Positions 24,100 through 33,600 of a stretch of DNA of 33,693 nt are shown one piece after another (positions within the stretch are counted from its first letter, which is position 1; each line of letters opens with the position of its first letter). The translations under genes and the position numbers were made by a program. The stretch lies in the NCBI GenBank assembly GCA_003224075.1, contig QHYF01000033.1, positions 1-33,693 on the forward strand, written 5' to 3'. Origin of the DNA: Acidobacteriota bacterium. Lineage in GTDB: Bacteria; Acidobacteriota; Terriglobia; Acidiferrales; UBA7541. Below the pieces are notes generated by a model. It was not told the origin of the DNA. It made no database searches and was given only the letters and a program-made list of their open reading frames with translations.

Positions 24100-26316
24100 C
24101 TATGCCAGGTCTTCGGCGCGAATTGGCAGGCGATGGATTCGCTTTCCGCTGGCCGCGAAGATCGCGTTGCAAACCGCAGGAACGACGACCGGCAGGCCAG
24201 GTTCGCCGATTCCCGTTGGCTCTTCCTTGCTCATTATGACGTGGACTTCGGTCTTCGGAGTTTCGCTGATACGCGGCATCTGGTAGTCGTGGAAATTCGA
24301 TTGTTCGACGCGGCCTCCCTGGATGGTGATGGCGTCGTGCAATGCAGCAGAGAGGCCGTAGATCGCGGCGCTCTCGACTTGAGCGCGGATGCCCTCCGCA
24401 TTGATCGGACGGCCGCAATCCACGGCGTAAACCAGTCGGTGCACCTTCACACCGCCGTTCTTGACGCCGACTTCGGCGACGGCGGCGGTGTAGCTTTCAA
24501 AGGAATAGTATCCCGCGATGCCGCGAGCGACACCTTTTGGAAGCGGCTTGCCCCAGCCGGCCTTTTCGGCAGCGAGGCGAAGAACGCCCTTGAGCCGGGC
24601 AGTGTTCAGAGGCTTGTTTTCCTTCGGGTTGGTGAAGTCTGGGATTCTCCGGTCGTCTCCAATGAGCCGGAGACGGAATTCCAGCGGGTCGGCGTCGGCG
24701 GCCTTAGCCAGTTCGTCGACGAACGATTCGACGACGAAGCCGCTGGTGGAATGCTCGACCGAGCGCCACCAGGCGCGCGGCACGGAAGACTTTGCGAGCG
24801 CGTATTCGATGCGATAGTTCGGCGTCTGATAAGGGATGAACGCTGCAGTGGCGAACTCAGATTTTTCCGGGGTCTCTTCGCCCTTGGGATTCCACATCGC
24901 TTCAATGGAAGTGGAAGTCTGGAAGTGTTTCCAGGCGGCGAGATTTCCCTGAGCGTCGAGAACGCCCGACAATTTGTGATAAGAAGCGGGACGGTAAAAA
25001 TCATGCTGCATGTCGTCTTCGCGCGTCCACAGCACCATCACCGGTTTGCCGGCGGCCTTCGCGACTTGCGCTGCTTCCATCACGAAATCCGCCTGATAGC
25101 GCCGGCCAAAGCCACCGCCCATCAAGGTGGTGTGCACGATTACTTTTTCGGGAGGCAATTTGGCGGTCTGCGCGATGACGCCCTGCGCCCACTGGGGCGC
25201 TTGGGTCGGAATCCAGGCTTCGGCGTGGTCCGCCTGAATGTACACGGCGCAATTCATCGGCTCCATGGTGGCGTGCGCGGCAAAGGGGAACTCATAAGTG
25301 GCCTCGGTCTTTTTTGCAGCCCCAGACAGAGCCGTGTCCGCGTCGCCATCGTTTCGAACAATCTTCCCCGGCTTTGTCGCATTATCTAGAAACTGTTTGC
25401 GGAGCGAGTCGGAAGATTCCGAAGCGGCTGAGCCTTCGTCCCAGGTAATTTGGAGAGCTTTGCAGCCCTGCATGGCGGCCCAGGAATTTTCCGCGAGGAC
25501 AGCCACTCCACCGGCGGTGAATGCCCCCTGGCCCACGGGGTCGATGGCGAAGACGTCCCGGACGCCCGGCACTGCTTTGGCTTTTGCAGCGTCGAAGGAT
25601 TTGACTTTTCCGCCGAAAACGGGACAACGAGCGATGACGGCATACAGCATACCGGGCACGCGCGAATCGAGGCCAAATTTCGCGGCTCCAGTAGCTTTGT
25701 CGCGGCTCTCGAAACGCCGCGTGTCGCGGCCGACGATTGTAAAATCGTCGGGATTCTTGAGCGGGACAGTGTTGAAGTCAGGGATCGGGAGCTTGGCCGC
25801 ATCTTCAACCAGTTCGCCGTAAGTCAGAAAATTCTTGCGCGCGCCATGCAAAACGCCTCCATCCTGCGCTTTGCAGGTGTCCCGGCTAGCGTTCCACCGC
25901 TGTGCCGCGGCGCTCACGAGCATTTCCCGTGCCGACGCTCCTGCGCGCCGCAACGGCAGCCAGGAGCCGGAAACGCTGCCGCTCCCGCCGGTGCCGTGAT
26001 CATAGATCTTGGGATTCGTCGGCGCTTGCTCAACCTTCACCTGCCTCCAATCGACGCAGAGTTCCTCGGCCAGGATCATCGGCAGCGCCGTCATGATGCC
26101 TTGGCCCATCTCTGACTTCCCGAGGATGAGCGTGACGCGATTGTCCGGAGTTACGCGTACCCAGGCGTCGAAGGGATTGACCGGCTTCTTTTCCTGTTCC
26201 TGGGCCTGATCCGCAAAGGTGCTCGACCTAAGATGAAAGCCGATAACCAGCGCCACTCCGCCTGCTGCGCTCTTTTTTAGAAAGTTACGACGGTTTATAA
26301 CGGAAGCTGTCTCCAT
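24100..26316 (-). CDS. iorB: isoquinoline 1-oxidoreductase-like molybdopterin-binding subunit, Tat-exported
   Basis: Large (beta) subunit of a molybdenum hydroxylase of the xanthine-oxidase family, 738 aa. The N-terminal twin-arginine signal is NRRNFLKKSAAG (8-19), so it folds with cofactor in the cytoplasm and is exported. Cofactor-binding segments include GKSEMGQGIMTALP, GGSGSVSGSW, MGGGFGRRY and the C-terminal GIGEPGLP, where E705 is the expected catalytic Glu. The start ATG 26316 follows the iorA gene (44-bp gap). Substrate probably an N-heteroaromatic or aldehyde, not known. There is no FAD subunit gene: in this IorAB subfamily electrons pass from the Fe-S subunit to a cytochrome, an established feature. 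Confidence 0.87.
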   Translation of the reverse strand: METASVINRRNFLKKSAAGGVALVIGFHLRSSTFADQAQEQEKKPVNPFDAWVRVTPDNRVTLILGKSEMGQGIMTALPMILAEELCVDWRQVKVEQAPTNPKIYDHGTGGSGSVSGSWLPLRRAGASAREMLVSAAAQRWNASRDTCKAQDGGVLHGARKNFLTYGELVEDAAKLPIPDFNTVPLKNPDDFTIVGRDTRRFESRDKATGAAKFGLDSRVPGMLYAVIARCPVFGGKVKSFDAAKAKAVPGVRDVFAIDPVGQGAFTAGGVAVLAENSWAAMQGCKALQITWDEGSAASESSDSLRKQFLDNATKPGKIVRNDGDADTALSGAAKKTEATYEFPFAAHATMEPMNCAVYIQADHAEAWIPTQAPQWAQGVIAQTAKLPPEKVIVHTTLMGGGFGRRYQADFVMEAAQVAKAAGKPVMVLWTREDDMQHDFYRPASYHKLSGVLDAQGNLAAWKHFQTSTSIEAMWNPKGEETPEKSEFATAAFIPYQTPNYRIEYALAKSSVPRAWWRSVEHSTSGFVVESFVDELAKAADADPLEFRLRLIGDDRRIPDFTNPKENKPLNTARLKGVLRLAAEKAGWGKPLPKGVARGIAGYYSFESYTAAVAEVGVKNGGVKVHRLVYAVDCGRPINAEGIRAQVESAAIYGLSAALHDAITIQGGRVEQSNFHDYQMPRISETPKTEVHVIMSKEEPTGIGEPGLPVVVPAVCNAIFAASGKRIHRLPIRAEDLA

Positions 26317-26360
26317 AGGACACCTCGGTATTTACAGAGTGGGGAACGGTCGTGAAAAAG

Positions 26361-26840
26361 CTAGGCGGCGGACTTGGCCTTACCTGGCTGCATTGACGCG
26401 GCACGGTGAATGGCCTTGCGGATGCGCTGGTAGGTGCCACAGCGGCAGATGTTGCCGCTCATGGCATCATCAATGTCGGCGTCGGTGGGGTTGGGTTTTT
26501 TCGAAAGCAGCGCAACCGCGGACATGATCTGTCCGGACTGGCAGTAGCCGCACTGCGGAACGTCCTCTTCCATCCAGGCCTGCTGCACGGGATGGCTGCC
26601 ACCGGCAGAGAGCCCTTCGATGGTGGTAATTTTCTTGCCGGCGACGCTGGAGATCGTTGTAATGCAAGAGCGAGTCGCTTCCCCATTGATGTGCACGGTA
26701 CAGGCTCCACAAAGCGCCATACCGCAGCCGAACTTCGTGCCGGTCATGTTTAACGTGTCGCGGAGCACCCAAAGGAGAGGCATGTCAGGGCTGACGTCGA
26801 CGGACTGAGGCTTGCCGTTCAGAGTGAAGCTGATGGCCAT
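26361..26840 (-). CDS. iorA: (2Fe-2S)-binding subunit of the molybdenum hydroxylase
   Basis: A 159-aa electron-transfer subunit with two [2Fe-2S] sites: a plant-type N-terminal cluster (C39, C44, C47 and C59, in FGCGMALCGAC) and a helical C-terminal domain with C97, C100, C132 and C134 (CGYCQSGQ, CRC). Starts at ATG 26840 with AGGAGG five bases upstream; the open frame to 26939 is not coding. Partner of the IorB subunit encoded 44 bp downstream; it lacks its own signal and would be exported with IorB through Tat as a complex, as is known for this family. Confidence 0.92.
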   Translation of the reverse strand: MAISFTLNGKPQSVDVSPDMPLLWVLRDTLNMTGTKFGCGMALCGACTVHINGEATRSCITTISSVAGKKITTIEGLSAGGSHPVQQAWMEEDVPQCGYCQSGQIMSAVALLSKKPNPTDADIDDAMSGNICRCGTYQRIRKAIHRAASMQPGKAKSAA

Positions 26841-27011
26841 GGATCCTCCTTTAGCAGACCGATATCCTACATCAACCCCGCGCACAGATGAAAATCTACA
26901 GAATCCAGTCCAAGTTGAGCGCAGATCGGCGGCACGCAAGGCTGGAGCATAAAGGGAACGCCCACTAACTCAGACGCGCAAAGGAATGGGCCGTGAGCAG
27001 GCCATCGCGGG

Positions 27012-30000
27012 TCAGGCAGGGGCCATGGTGGCCGGAGCTTTCGGAGCTGGCAACTCCGGCTCAACGCCGCGCCATCCGACGGGCCGGCCGCTGACCGCTT
27101 CCTTCACGGAACGGAAAAGGACAACGTACATCAGTTGACGATAGTAAAAGCGCTGCAATAGTACAGGAATGAGCAAAGTCCAGTCTTCCTTGCGTTCCAA
27201 GGCGAACGCCACGATGCAAGTCAATACGTCGATGAGCAGGAATCCAAGAAAGAAGAGCACCGATTTCTCCACGTCCGACGCGGTCCAGAGTTGCGGCACC
27301 CTTGTAACGCGGAACTGAGCCAGTCCCCAGAGCAGCACCGAACCGAAAAACATGAGATCAATGATGGGCGAAATCAGCGGCAGCACCAACTGGAACACGA
27401 AAATATTCGGCAACGCGATCCAGCCAAGCGTCCCGTATTTCGGGCGCAGAAGCGTGTCGCCATGCTTCCAGAAGGACTGCAAGGTGCCGAAGGTCCAGCG
27501 GAATCGCTGGCGGATGAGCTGTCCCGGCTTTTCCGGGGCTTCGGTCCAGGCGATGGCTTCTTCGTCGTAGCTGACGCGCCAACCGAGACGCCGAATCGCT
27601 ATGGTCAGATCGGCGTCCTCGGCGACCGTGTCTGCAGTGATCCCGCCCGCAGCTTCAATGGCTTTCTTGCGCCACGCGCCGAGCGCGCCGGGCACAACCG
27701 TAATGCAGTTCAACAGGTCGAACGCGCGTTTCTCCATGTTCTGGCTGGTGACGTACTCGAGGGCTTGCCAGCGCGTCAGCCAGCGCGAACGGTTGCCGAC
27801 CTTCACGTTGCCCGCAACCGCACCGACCTTGGGATCCGAGAAATGGCGAACCAGTTTGCTGATGGCGTCCGGCTCGATTTCCGTGTCCGCGTCGATAGTC
27901 ACGACAATTTCGGTGTCCGCCTGGGACATGGCCACACTCAAAGCCGCCGCTTTTCCACGATTCAACTGGTGAATGATGCGGACGCGCGGCTCGCGCGAAA
28001 AGTTCGCTTCCAGAAGTTCACCGGTCTTATCCGCGGACCCGTCATTCACAACGATGATGCGCAAATCCTTCGAGTCCGAGAAGAGAACCGAAGTCATGGT
28101 TTGCACGATCACGCTTTCTTCGTTGTGCGCCGGGATCAAGACGGTCACGCTCGGCGGCGGGTCCGGAATCACGGCGTAATCTGGCCGGAGCTTCTCGATC
28201 AGAGCCAGCAGCCCGATGATCAAAGCGCGGCCGCTTACCAGCACGATGCCTAGGACAAAAATTGTTCCGATGGAAAAGCGGAACCACTGGAAGAGTGAAA
28301 AGATAACTCCGTCGATCCGCGCTTCCAGCCTCTCTTCGGAGGAGAGTGGCACCATCACCTTCGCCCGAGTCTTTCCGAGCAGGTCGGCCACGGAAACAAA
28401 CTGATATCCCCGCACCCGCAGCGCGTCGATGACCTTGGGAAGAGCCGTCAGCGTCTGGCTGCGGTCGCCGCCGCCGTCATGCAGAAGAATGATGTTGCCT
28501 TTGTCCGCTTGCCTTAGCACGCTGTCAACAATTTCTTTAGCCGGGATTGGTTTTCCGTCCCGCAGACTCCAGTCATCCGGATCAATGCGCTGGCCGACAA
28601 TCAGGTAGCCCATTTCCTGCGCGAGCGGGAGTTGCGAGACTTCTTCCGCGTACTCCGGCTGATGATCGATGCCGTACGGCGGCCGGAAGAGAATCGACTT
28701 CACTCCTAAGGTGCTCTCAATGAGCCGCTGCGTCAGGTTCAGCTGCCAGCGCAATTCGCTTTGCGGTATGTCGTCGAATCTTGGATGGGTGAAGGTGTGA
28801 TTCCCGATCTCGTGACCCTCGGCATATTCGCGCTGGAGGATGTCCGGACGCTGGTTGGCCATGTTGCCGATCACGAAGAAAACGGCGGGAACGTTTTTCT
28901 GCTTCAAGATGTCCAGCATCTTCGGAGTCCATTGGGGGTCGGGACCGTCGTCAAAAGAAATCACGATCTTCTTGTTTGCTGCACCGAGTTGGTCGATGTT
29001 GTAGGAGAGAGGAATGGCGTCGTAGTTTTCGTCGGTGAAAAGATCGCTCCGCGCGTCGTATTCGAAGGAACGCCGGCCACGCTTGGGTTTGTCCGTGAAA
29101 TGCCAGATGTCACCGTCGCCTTCCAGGATCAGATCCGGGCCCGGAGGCAGATCGGTGAGTTTCTGCCGGGTCGCATCGTCGGGCCGCGTGGCGTCCCAGG
29201 CCGGCCAGATGGAAGTATCTGCCGAGCCTAACCTCCACAGCGCCGTGCCCTGCACAGCCAGTCTTTCACTCACACGCAGTTCGTTGTACGCCGTGATTGC
29301 ATCGAGGAACCACACCTGATGTACGCGGTTGTGTTCGTCATAATACGAATAGTGCGGATTCAGCGAATCGCCGTCGAATTCGACGTTCGCGTCGGATTCG
29401 TCGGCGTGCAGCAAGGCCTCCTGAATGCTGACCTCCTCTGCCGCCCCGTACCTTTTTTTCGGTGCGGCGGCCCAGTCGTAGGCATAATTCGCTATCCCCA
29501 CGACAATTTTTTGCGCCGGAACGACTTCGAGCACTTGCCGCAAGTTCTCCGCAAACCAGTCCTGCGCCGCGATAGGGCCCGGCGGGGAATACGGCCAGTG
29601 CTGGTCGTAATTCATCAGCACGATGGCGTCGCACTGCTTGCCGAAATATTCGTAATCATAGGCATCGTCGCGGGCCGGCAGGGCGATCATCAGCTTCAGA
29701 CCAACGGCGTGCATTGCGGGCGCCAATTCACCGATGAACGCGCGGAAGTGCGCCTGGCTCGAGTCGGGGACTTCCTCAAAATCGACGACAATACCGGCCT
29801 CGTGCGATTCCGCGGCGTATTCGACAATATCCCGCACCAGCTTCTGCCGCGCAGTCGGATTCGCCAGCATCTGCATCATTTCCTTGATGCGCCAGTTCAC
29901 GCCGTCGTAATTGTTCACCAGACCCATCATGGGGAGCTCCAAAGGAGGCGTGAACGATTTCATCCACTGGTGCAGCTTGTCGTCCTTCAGCAGCCCAATG

Positions 30001-30452
30001 GCTTCCGCGGGCGCGGCTTTGACGGTGTTTTGCCCGCGTTCGTAATCTACAATGGTGAGCGCGCCGTCCGGCGTGACGGCATGCAACTGCTCGGGAATCA
30101 GAAGGTCGATGTCTTTGTAGTGTTTTTTGAGTGAAGCTAGACTGTTAGGATCCCAGCTCACGAAGAATGCCGCGCGCAGCGGATCATAGCTCGCCGGCAC
30201 GGTTCCGATATTCGCCACGCGGCGATGCCGGCCTTCTCGCGTTGGCCCGGGCTTCTTTTTCGACTTGAAACCTTGATATCTGGGTTTGGTATCCGGCAGC
30301 AGCCCGGCGGGCAATTCCACGCTGACGGCGATCGTCACGAAAAAATAGGCCAGCAATACGGTCAAAAGGGCTCCCGTGATTTCCATAACGCGCCGCGTGC
30401 GGCGCCAGCGCACACGCTCCGCGTCGTAAAATATAGGCCGGCGTTCCTTCAT
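27012..30452 (-). CDS. three-domain membrane protein: GH18-like, NodB polysaccharide deacetylase, GT2 synthase
   Basis: An exceptional 1146-aa chain. After one N-terminal TM helix (about 22-48) comes a GH18-like domain (about 85-470) whose catalytic motif reads VVDFEEV: D224 and E226 remain, the two earlier Asp of DxxDxDxE are replaced. Next a NodB deacetylase (about 485-700): FDDGPD with D501 and D502, HTFTHPR with H552 and H556, FRPPYG. TM helices (about 730-775) lead into a processive GT2 domain (about 790-1040) with DAD 854-856, EDADLT and QRFRW 982-986 (QxxRW), then further TM helices. The pattern resembles PgaC/chitin or cellulose synthase linked to a hydrolase and a deacetylase that would face the periplasm. 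It may make and tailor a beta-linked amino-sugar polymer. Stop-proximal Pro/Ala tail; divergent from the next gene by 102 bp. Confidence 0.85.
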   Translation of the reverse strand: MKERRPIFYDAERVRWRRTRRVMEITGALLTVLLAYFFVTIAVSVELPAGLLPDTKPRYQGFKSKKKPGPTREGRHRRVANIGTVPASYDPLRAAFFVSWDPNSLASLKKHYKDIDLLIPEQLHAVTPDGALTIVDYERGQNTVKAAPAEAIGLLKDDKLHQWMKSFTPPLELPMMGLVNNYDGVNWRIKEMMQMLANPTARQKLVRDIVEYAAESHEAGIVVDFEEVPDSSQAHFRAFIGELAPAMHAVGLKLMIALPARDDAYDYEYFGKQCDAIVLMNYDQHWPYSPPGPIAAQDWFAENLRQVLEVVPAQKIVVGIANYAYDWAAAPKKRYGAAEEVSIQEALLHADESDANVEFDGDSLNPHYSYYDEHNRVHQVWFLDAITAYNELRVSERLAVQGTALWRLGSADTSIWPAWDATRPDDATRQKLTDLPPGPDLILEGDGDIWHFTDKPKRGRRSFEYDARSDLFTDENYDAIPLSYNIDQLGAANKKIVISFDDGPDPQWTPKMLDILKQKNVPAVFFVIGNMANQRPDILQREYAEGHEIGNHTFTHPRFDDIPQSELRWQLNLTQRLIESTLGVKSILFRPPYGIDHQPEYAEEVSQLPLAQEMGYLIVGQRIDPDDWSLRDGKPIPAKEIVDSVLRQADKGNIILLHDGGGDRSQTLTALPKVIDALRVRGYQFVSVADLLGKTRAKVMVPLSSEERLEARIDGVIFSLFQWFRFSIGTIFVLGIVLVSGRALIIGLLALIEKLRPDYAVIPDPPPSVTVLIPAHNEESVIVQTMTSVLFSDSKDLRIIVVNDGSADKTGELLEANFSREPRVRIIHQLNRGKAAALSVAMSQADTEIVVTIDADTEIEPDAISKLVRHFSDPKVGAVAGNVKVGNRSRWLTRWQALEYVTSQNMEKRAFDLLNCITVVPGALGAWRKKAIEAAGGITADTVAEDADLTIAIRRLGWRVSYDEEAIAWTEAPEKPGQLIRQRFRWTFGTLQSFWKHGDTLLRPKYGTLGWIALPNIFVFQLVLPLISPIIDLMFFGSVLLWGLAQFRVTRVPQLWTASDVEKSVLFFLGFLLIDVLTCIVAFALERKEDWTLLIPVLLQRFYYRQLMYVVLFRSVKEAVSGRPVGWRGVEPELPAPKAPATMAPA

Positions 30453-30554
30453 GAATCCTTTTTACCTGGCGGTACGGCAGGGAGCGGGACATCAGGCTGG
30501 AACTGCGTCCGTCTGCTGTATTCCGTCTACTCTATTGTAAGATGCGTTTCATCG

Positions 30555-32009
30555 ATGAAGCGAATTTTCTCGAATCCCCTTGTTGCGTTAGCCGCAGGAC
30601 TTTCCCTGCGGCTGTTTTTCGTGCTGAAGTTCCCCGCTAATTCCGGCGACACGGTTCTTTATGAACAAATCGCCGCGAACTGGCTCAAGCACCACGTCTA
30701 CGGAATGACCGTGGGCGGCGCGGTAACCCCTGTCGATCTGCGCATGCCTGGTTATCCCGCGTTTCTTGCCCTGATCTATGCTCTCACAAGCCGCGCGGGT
30801 GAGGACGCGCGCCTCGGGGTCATGCTCGTTCAGGTAGCCGTGGATCTGGCCACCTGCCTGGTAACCGCAGGTCTGGCTACGATGCTCTTGTTCATGGTGA
30901 ATAAACAGGCGCGTCTCCGCCGTGTCTTCACTGCGGCCTTGTGGCTCTCCGTGTTGTGCCCCTTCACGGCAAATTATACGACCGTCCCGCTCACGGAAGT
31001 TTTTGCGGTGTTTCTGACGGCGGCCGCGACGCTCTTTCTCTCTCTGCTCGTCGCTCGCTCGCACGATAGAGGTTTTCGCATCGTCGAGAAGTACATGGTG
31101 CTCGGCAACGACTTCTGGTATCTAGCGGTGCTTGGCGGCATTTCCGTCGGCTTCGGAACATTATTCCGCCCGGAAACTCCGCTACTTCTCATTACGGCCT
31201 GGATGGTTCTTCTTTTTGTTTTGCTTCGTCAAGGCGAACTCGGTCGCGCAATCCGCACGGTTCTCTTGACCGGCCTTTTGTGCTTGCTCCCGCTGGCGCC
31301 CTGGGGCATACGCAATGCCATAACTCTGCATGAGTTTCAATTTCTTGCGCCGAAGAATTCGAATCTCCCGGGTGAATTAGTTCCGTACGGGTTGATGGCT
31401 TGGGAGAAGACCTGGCTTTACCGCGTGCGCGATTGCTACCTAGTTCCTTGGAAGCTCAATGAAGAACCCATCGACGCGGAAGAAATCCCCTCGCGCGCAT
31501 TCGATACTCCGGAGGAAAAACAGCGCGTCGCGGCCGTCCTCGAACAATACAACGAAGATTTGACTCTCACACCTGAGGAAGACGCGGTCTTCGCCCAAAT
31601 CGCCCGTGAAAGAACTGCCCGCCATCCGCTGCGAACCTACGTATGGCTACCTGCAGCGCGCGCCGTCACGATCTGGTTTACCCCGCGCATCGAATTGTTG
31701 CCAGTCTCCGGACACGTTTTCCCTCTTGCGCAAATGCGAGAAGATGATCCCGTCGACCAGGAAGTTACGAGCTTACTCTTCCTGCTGAACATCTTCTATG
31801 TGGGGCTGGGCCTCTGGGGGGCTGTGCGGCTCTGGCGTTCGAAGACAGCGGCCCGGCCGGTGGTGGCATTTCTGGCCCTATTCATTTTGCTCCGCACCGC
31901 GTTTCTTACCACTCTCGAAACACCCGAGCCGCGTTACGTGCTCGTGTGTTTTCCCGCTTTGATCGCTCTGGCGGCCCAGGTCTTTGCGCCCCCTGCCGAA
32001 GTGGCTTAG
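30555..32009 (+). CDS. membrane glycosyltransferase, ArnT/PMT-like (GT39/GT83 type)
   Basis: A 484-aa integral membrane protein with about ten TM helices in the first 330 residues, then a soluble segment (about 275-390) and two closing helices. The early loop SGDTVLYEQIA carries D32, the position of the acidic catalytic residue in polyprenyl-phosphate-sugar transferases; DLRMPGYPAFLALIYAL is also family-like. Such enzymes move a sugar from a lipid carrier to lipid A, protein or glycans outside. I chose ATG 30555, the first Met before the TM domain; longer frames back to 30225 overlap the divergent gene. No Shine-Dalgarno seen. Possible partner in envelope glycan modification with the divergent three-domain gene. 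Confidence 0.78.
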   Translation: MKRIFSNPLVALAAGLSLRLFFVLKFPANSGDTVLYEQIAANWLKHHVYGMTVGGAVTPVDLRMPGYPAFLALIYALTSRAGEDARLGVMLVQVAVDLATCLVTAGLATMLLFMVNKQARLRRVFTAALWLSVLCPFTANYTTVPLTEVFAVFLTAAATLFLSLLVARSHDRGFRIVEKYMVLGNDFWYLAVLGGISVGFGTLFRPETPLLLITAWMVLLFVLLRQGELGRAIRTVLLTGLLCLLPLAPWGIRNAITLHEFQFLAPKNSNLPGELVPYGLMAWEKTWLYRVRDCYLVPWKLNEEPIDAEEIPSRAFDTPEEKQRVAAVLEQYNEDLTLTPEEDAVFAQIARERTARHPLRTYVWLPAARAVTIWFTPRIELLPVSGHVFPLAQMREDDPVDQEVTSLLFLLNIFYVGLGLWGAVRLWRSKTAARPVVAFLALFILLRTAFLTTLETPEPRYVLVCFPALIALAAQVFAPPAEVA

Positions 32010-32057
32010 CGCACGGCACCAGCGTCAACGAAATCGAAGGAGTGCCACGACTTTTGA

Positions 32058-33482
32058 CTACTTTTCTTCAAATGGCTCGGGATGAATCGTAACGCGAAAA
32101 ATCTGGGGGAACTTTTCCTTCACGCGGTCCTCCAACGCCGCAGTCACGTCGTGGATCTGCGTGATCGGGAGCGCGCTCTTCATCGTGCAGTGGCATGACA
32201 CCAGAATCCGGTGCTCCACTTGCCGCGCGCGAACGTCGTGGCAATTTACCAGCTCATCGAATTCCCACGGCAGACGGTTCAGAAACTCCTCGATCGCCCT
32301 CGAAAGCTGCTTCATCTCGCCGAGACCTGCGTCGGGTGTCGCGATGTGCCTCCCCAGCGGCTCGATGTGAATGTTCACCTCAACCTGGCCGTCGCGCAGA
32401 TTGCGAATCTTCTCTTCCAACTTGCTGGCCTGACGATGCGCGTCGCGCAGGCTGAGATTCTCATCGACCTCCAGGTGCAGCTCGATGAAGAGCCGGCCAT
32501 CCTGCTGCACCGCGGTCAAGTCATGAATGGCGAGGCCCATGCTCTGGGCTGACGCGCGAATCGCTTCGAACAAATGTTCGCCCTGCGGGGCCCGCGGTTC
32601 GGCGTGCACCATCACGTCCGAGGGAACAATCTCGCCAATTCGTTTTTCAATGGCGTCGCTCAGGGCATGCACCTGTTCGAGGCTTGCCGTCCGCGCGACG
32701 CTGACAGTGGCATCTACAAAGTGGCGATTCCCGGCGCGCCGCACGCGCACGCGATCGACGTCCAGCACGCCGTCCATGCGCGCGACGGCTTTTGCAATCT
32801 CCTGCTGCAAGCCTTCCGGGGCCACATCCAGAAGCGCGTCGAGTGTCCGCCTGCCGAGTTGTGCGCCAACCCACAAAATGACGGCCGCGACCGCCAGCGC
32901 GGCCAATGCATCGGCGTAAATCAGCCAGGACAAGTTCCAAGTTTCACCGGCCCACACCAGTCCGACTCCGGAAATAACGACGATCGTGCTCCATACGTCA
33001 GTCGAAAAATGAAGCGCATCCGCCTCGAGTGCGTCGCTGGAGTATTTTCTCGCCACGTACCTCAGTGCGCGCGCGCGTGTGAGATCGATCGACAAGGCCA
33101 CCAGCAGCACCAGGATCGCGGTCATGCTCGGCTGGATGTGCACGCTGCGGAAAAAGAGCCGGTCAAAGGCCTCGTAAACGATGTAAAGAGCAGTCAGAGC
33201 CAGCAGCCCGGTTTCGACAAATGCCGAAAAATTTTCGAATTTGCCGTGGCCGTAAGGATGCCGCTCATCCGCGGGCTGATCGGACATCCGCACCGAGAGA
33301 AACGTAATGATCGCGGCAACGAGGTCGAGGCCGGAGTGCAATGCTTCCGAGAGAACCCCTAGGCTTCCCGTTCTGACCACCAAAAACGTCTTGAGGGAGA
33401 CCAGCAGCACCGCGGACCCTACGCTCAGTAGCGCCGCCCGCTTCTTCTCCCGTCCTTCCTCGACTTGATAAGGTGCGACCAC
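32058..33482 (-). CDS. cation diffusion facilitator (Zn/Fe/Co-type) with extended cytoplasmic tail
   Basis: Proton-coupled metal exporter, 474 aa, against about 300 for the family. Six TM helices (about 15-215) carry two HxxxD metal motifs: LHSGLD (H49, D53) and LHFSTD (H158, D162). After them are three successive ferredoxin-like dimerization units: about 215-300 (ends VMVHAEP), 305-380 (ends VNIHIEP) and 395-470 (ends VTIHPEP). Each ends in the same VxIHxEP-like strand, so the tail looks like an internal triplication. The GTG at 33482 is the only start at hand; the Shine-Dalgarno is weak. Metal identity cannot be told. Convergent with the preceding membrane transferase (48 bp between stops). 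Confidence 0.88.
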   Translation of the reverse strand: MVAPYQVEEGREKKRAALLSVGSAVLLVSLKTFLVVRTGSLGVLSEALHSGLDLVAAIITFLSVRMSDQPADERHPYGHGKFENFSAFVETGLLALTALYIVYEAFDRLFFRSVHIQPSMTAILVLLVALSIDLTRARALRYVARKYSSDALEADALHFSTDVWSTIVVISGVGLVWAGETWNLSWLIYADALAALAVAAVILWVGAQLGRRTLDALLDVAPEGLQQEIAKAVARMDGVLDVDRVRVRRAGNRHFVDATVSVARTASLEQVHALSDAIEKRIGEIVPSDVMVHAEPRAPQGEHLFEAIRASAQSMGLAIHDLTAVQQDGRLFIELHLEVDENLSLRDAHRQASKLEEKIRNLRDGQVEVNIHIEPLGRHIATPDAGLGEMKQLSRAIEEFLNRLPWEFDELVNCHDVRARQVEHRILVSCHCTMKSALPITQIHDVTAALEDRVKEKFPQIFRVTIHPEPFEEK

Positions 33483-33600
33483 CGCCCGCCTAGACTACCT
33501 CAATTCTCTCCGTTTTCCTGAACCCATCTCCTGCCGCGGCGAAACTCCGTTCCATACTTCGGCAGGATTGAAGCTCTCAGCGGATTATCCGATATGCGAG

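Noticed and set aside
24133..25389. 418-aa plus-strand ORF opposite iorB
   Set aside because: Antisense to a well-conserved molybdoenzyme; composition is that of a shadow frame in GC-rich DNA.
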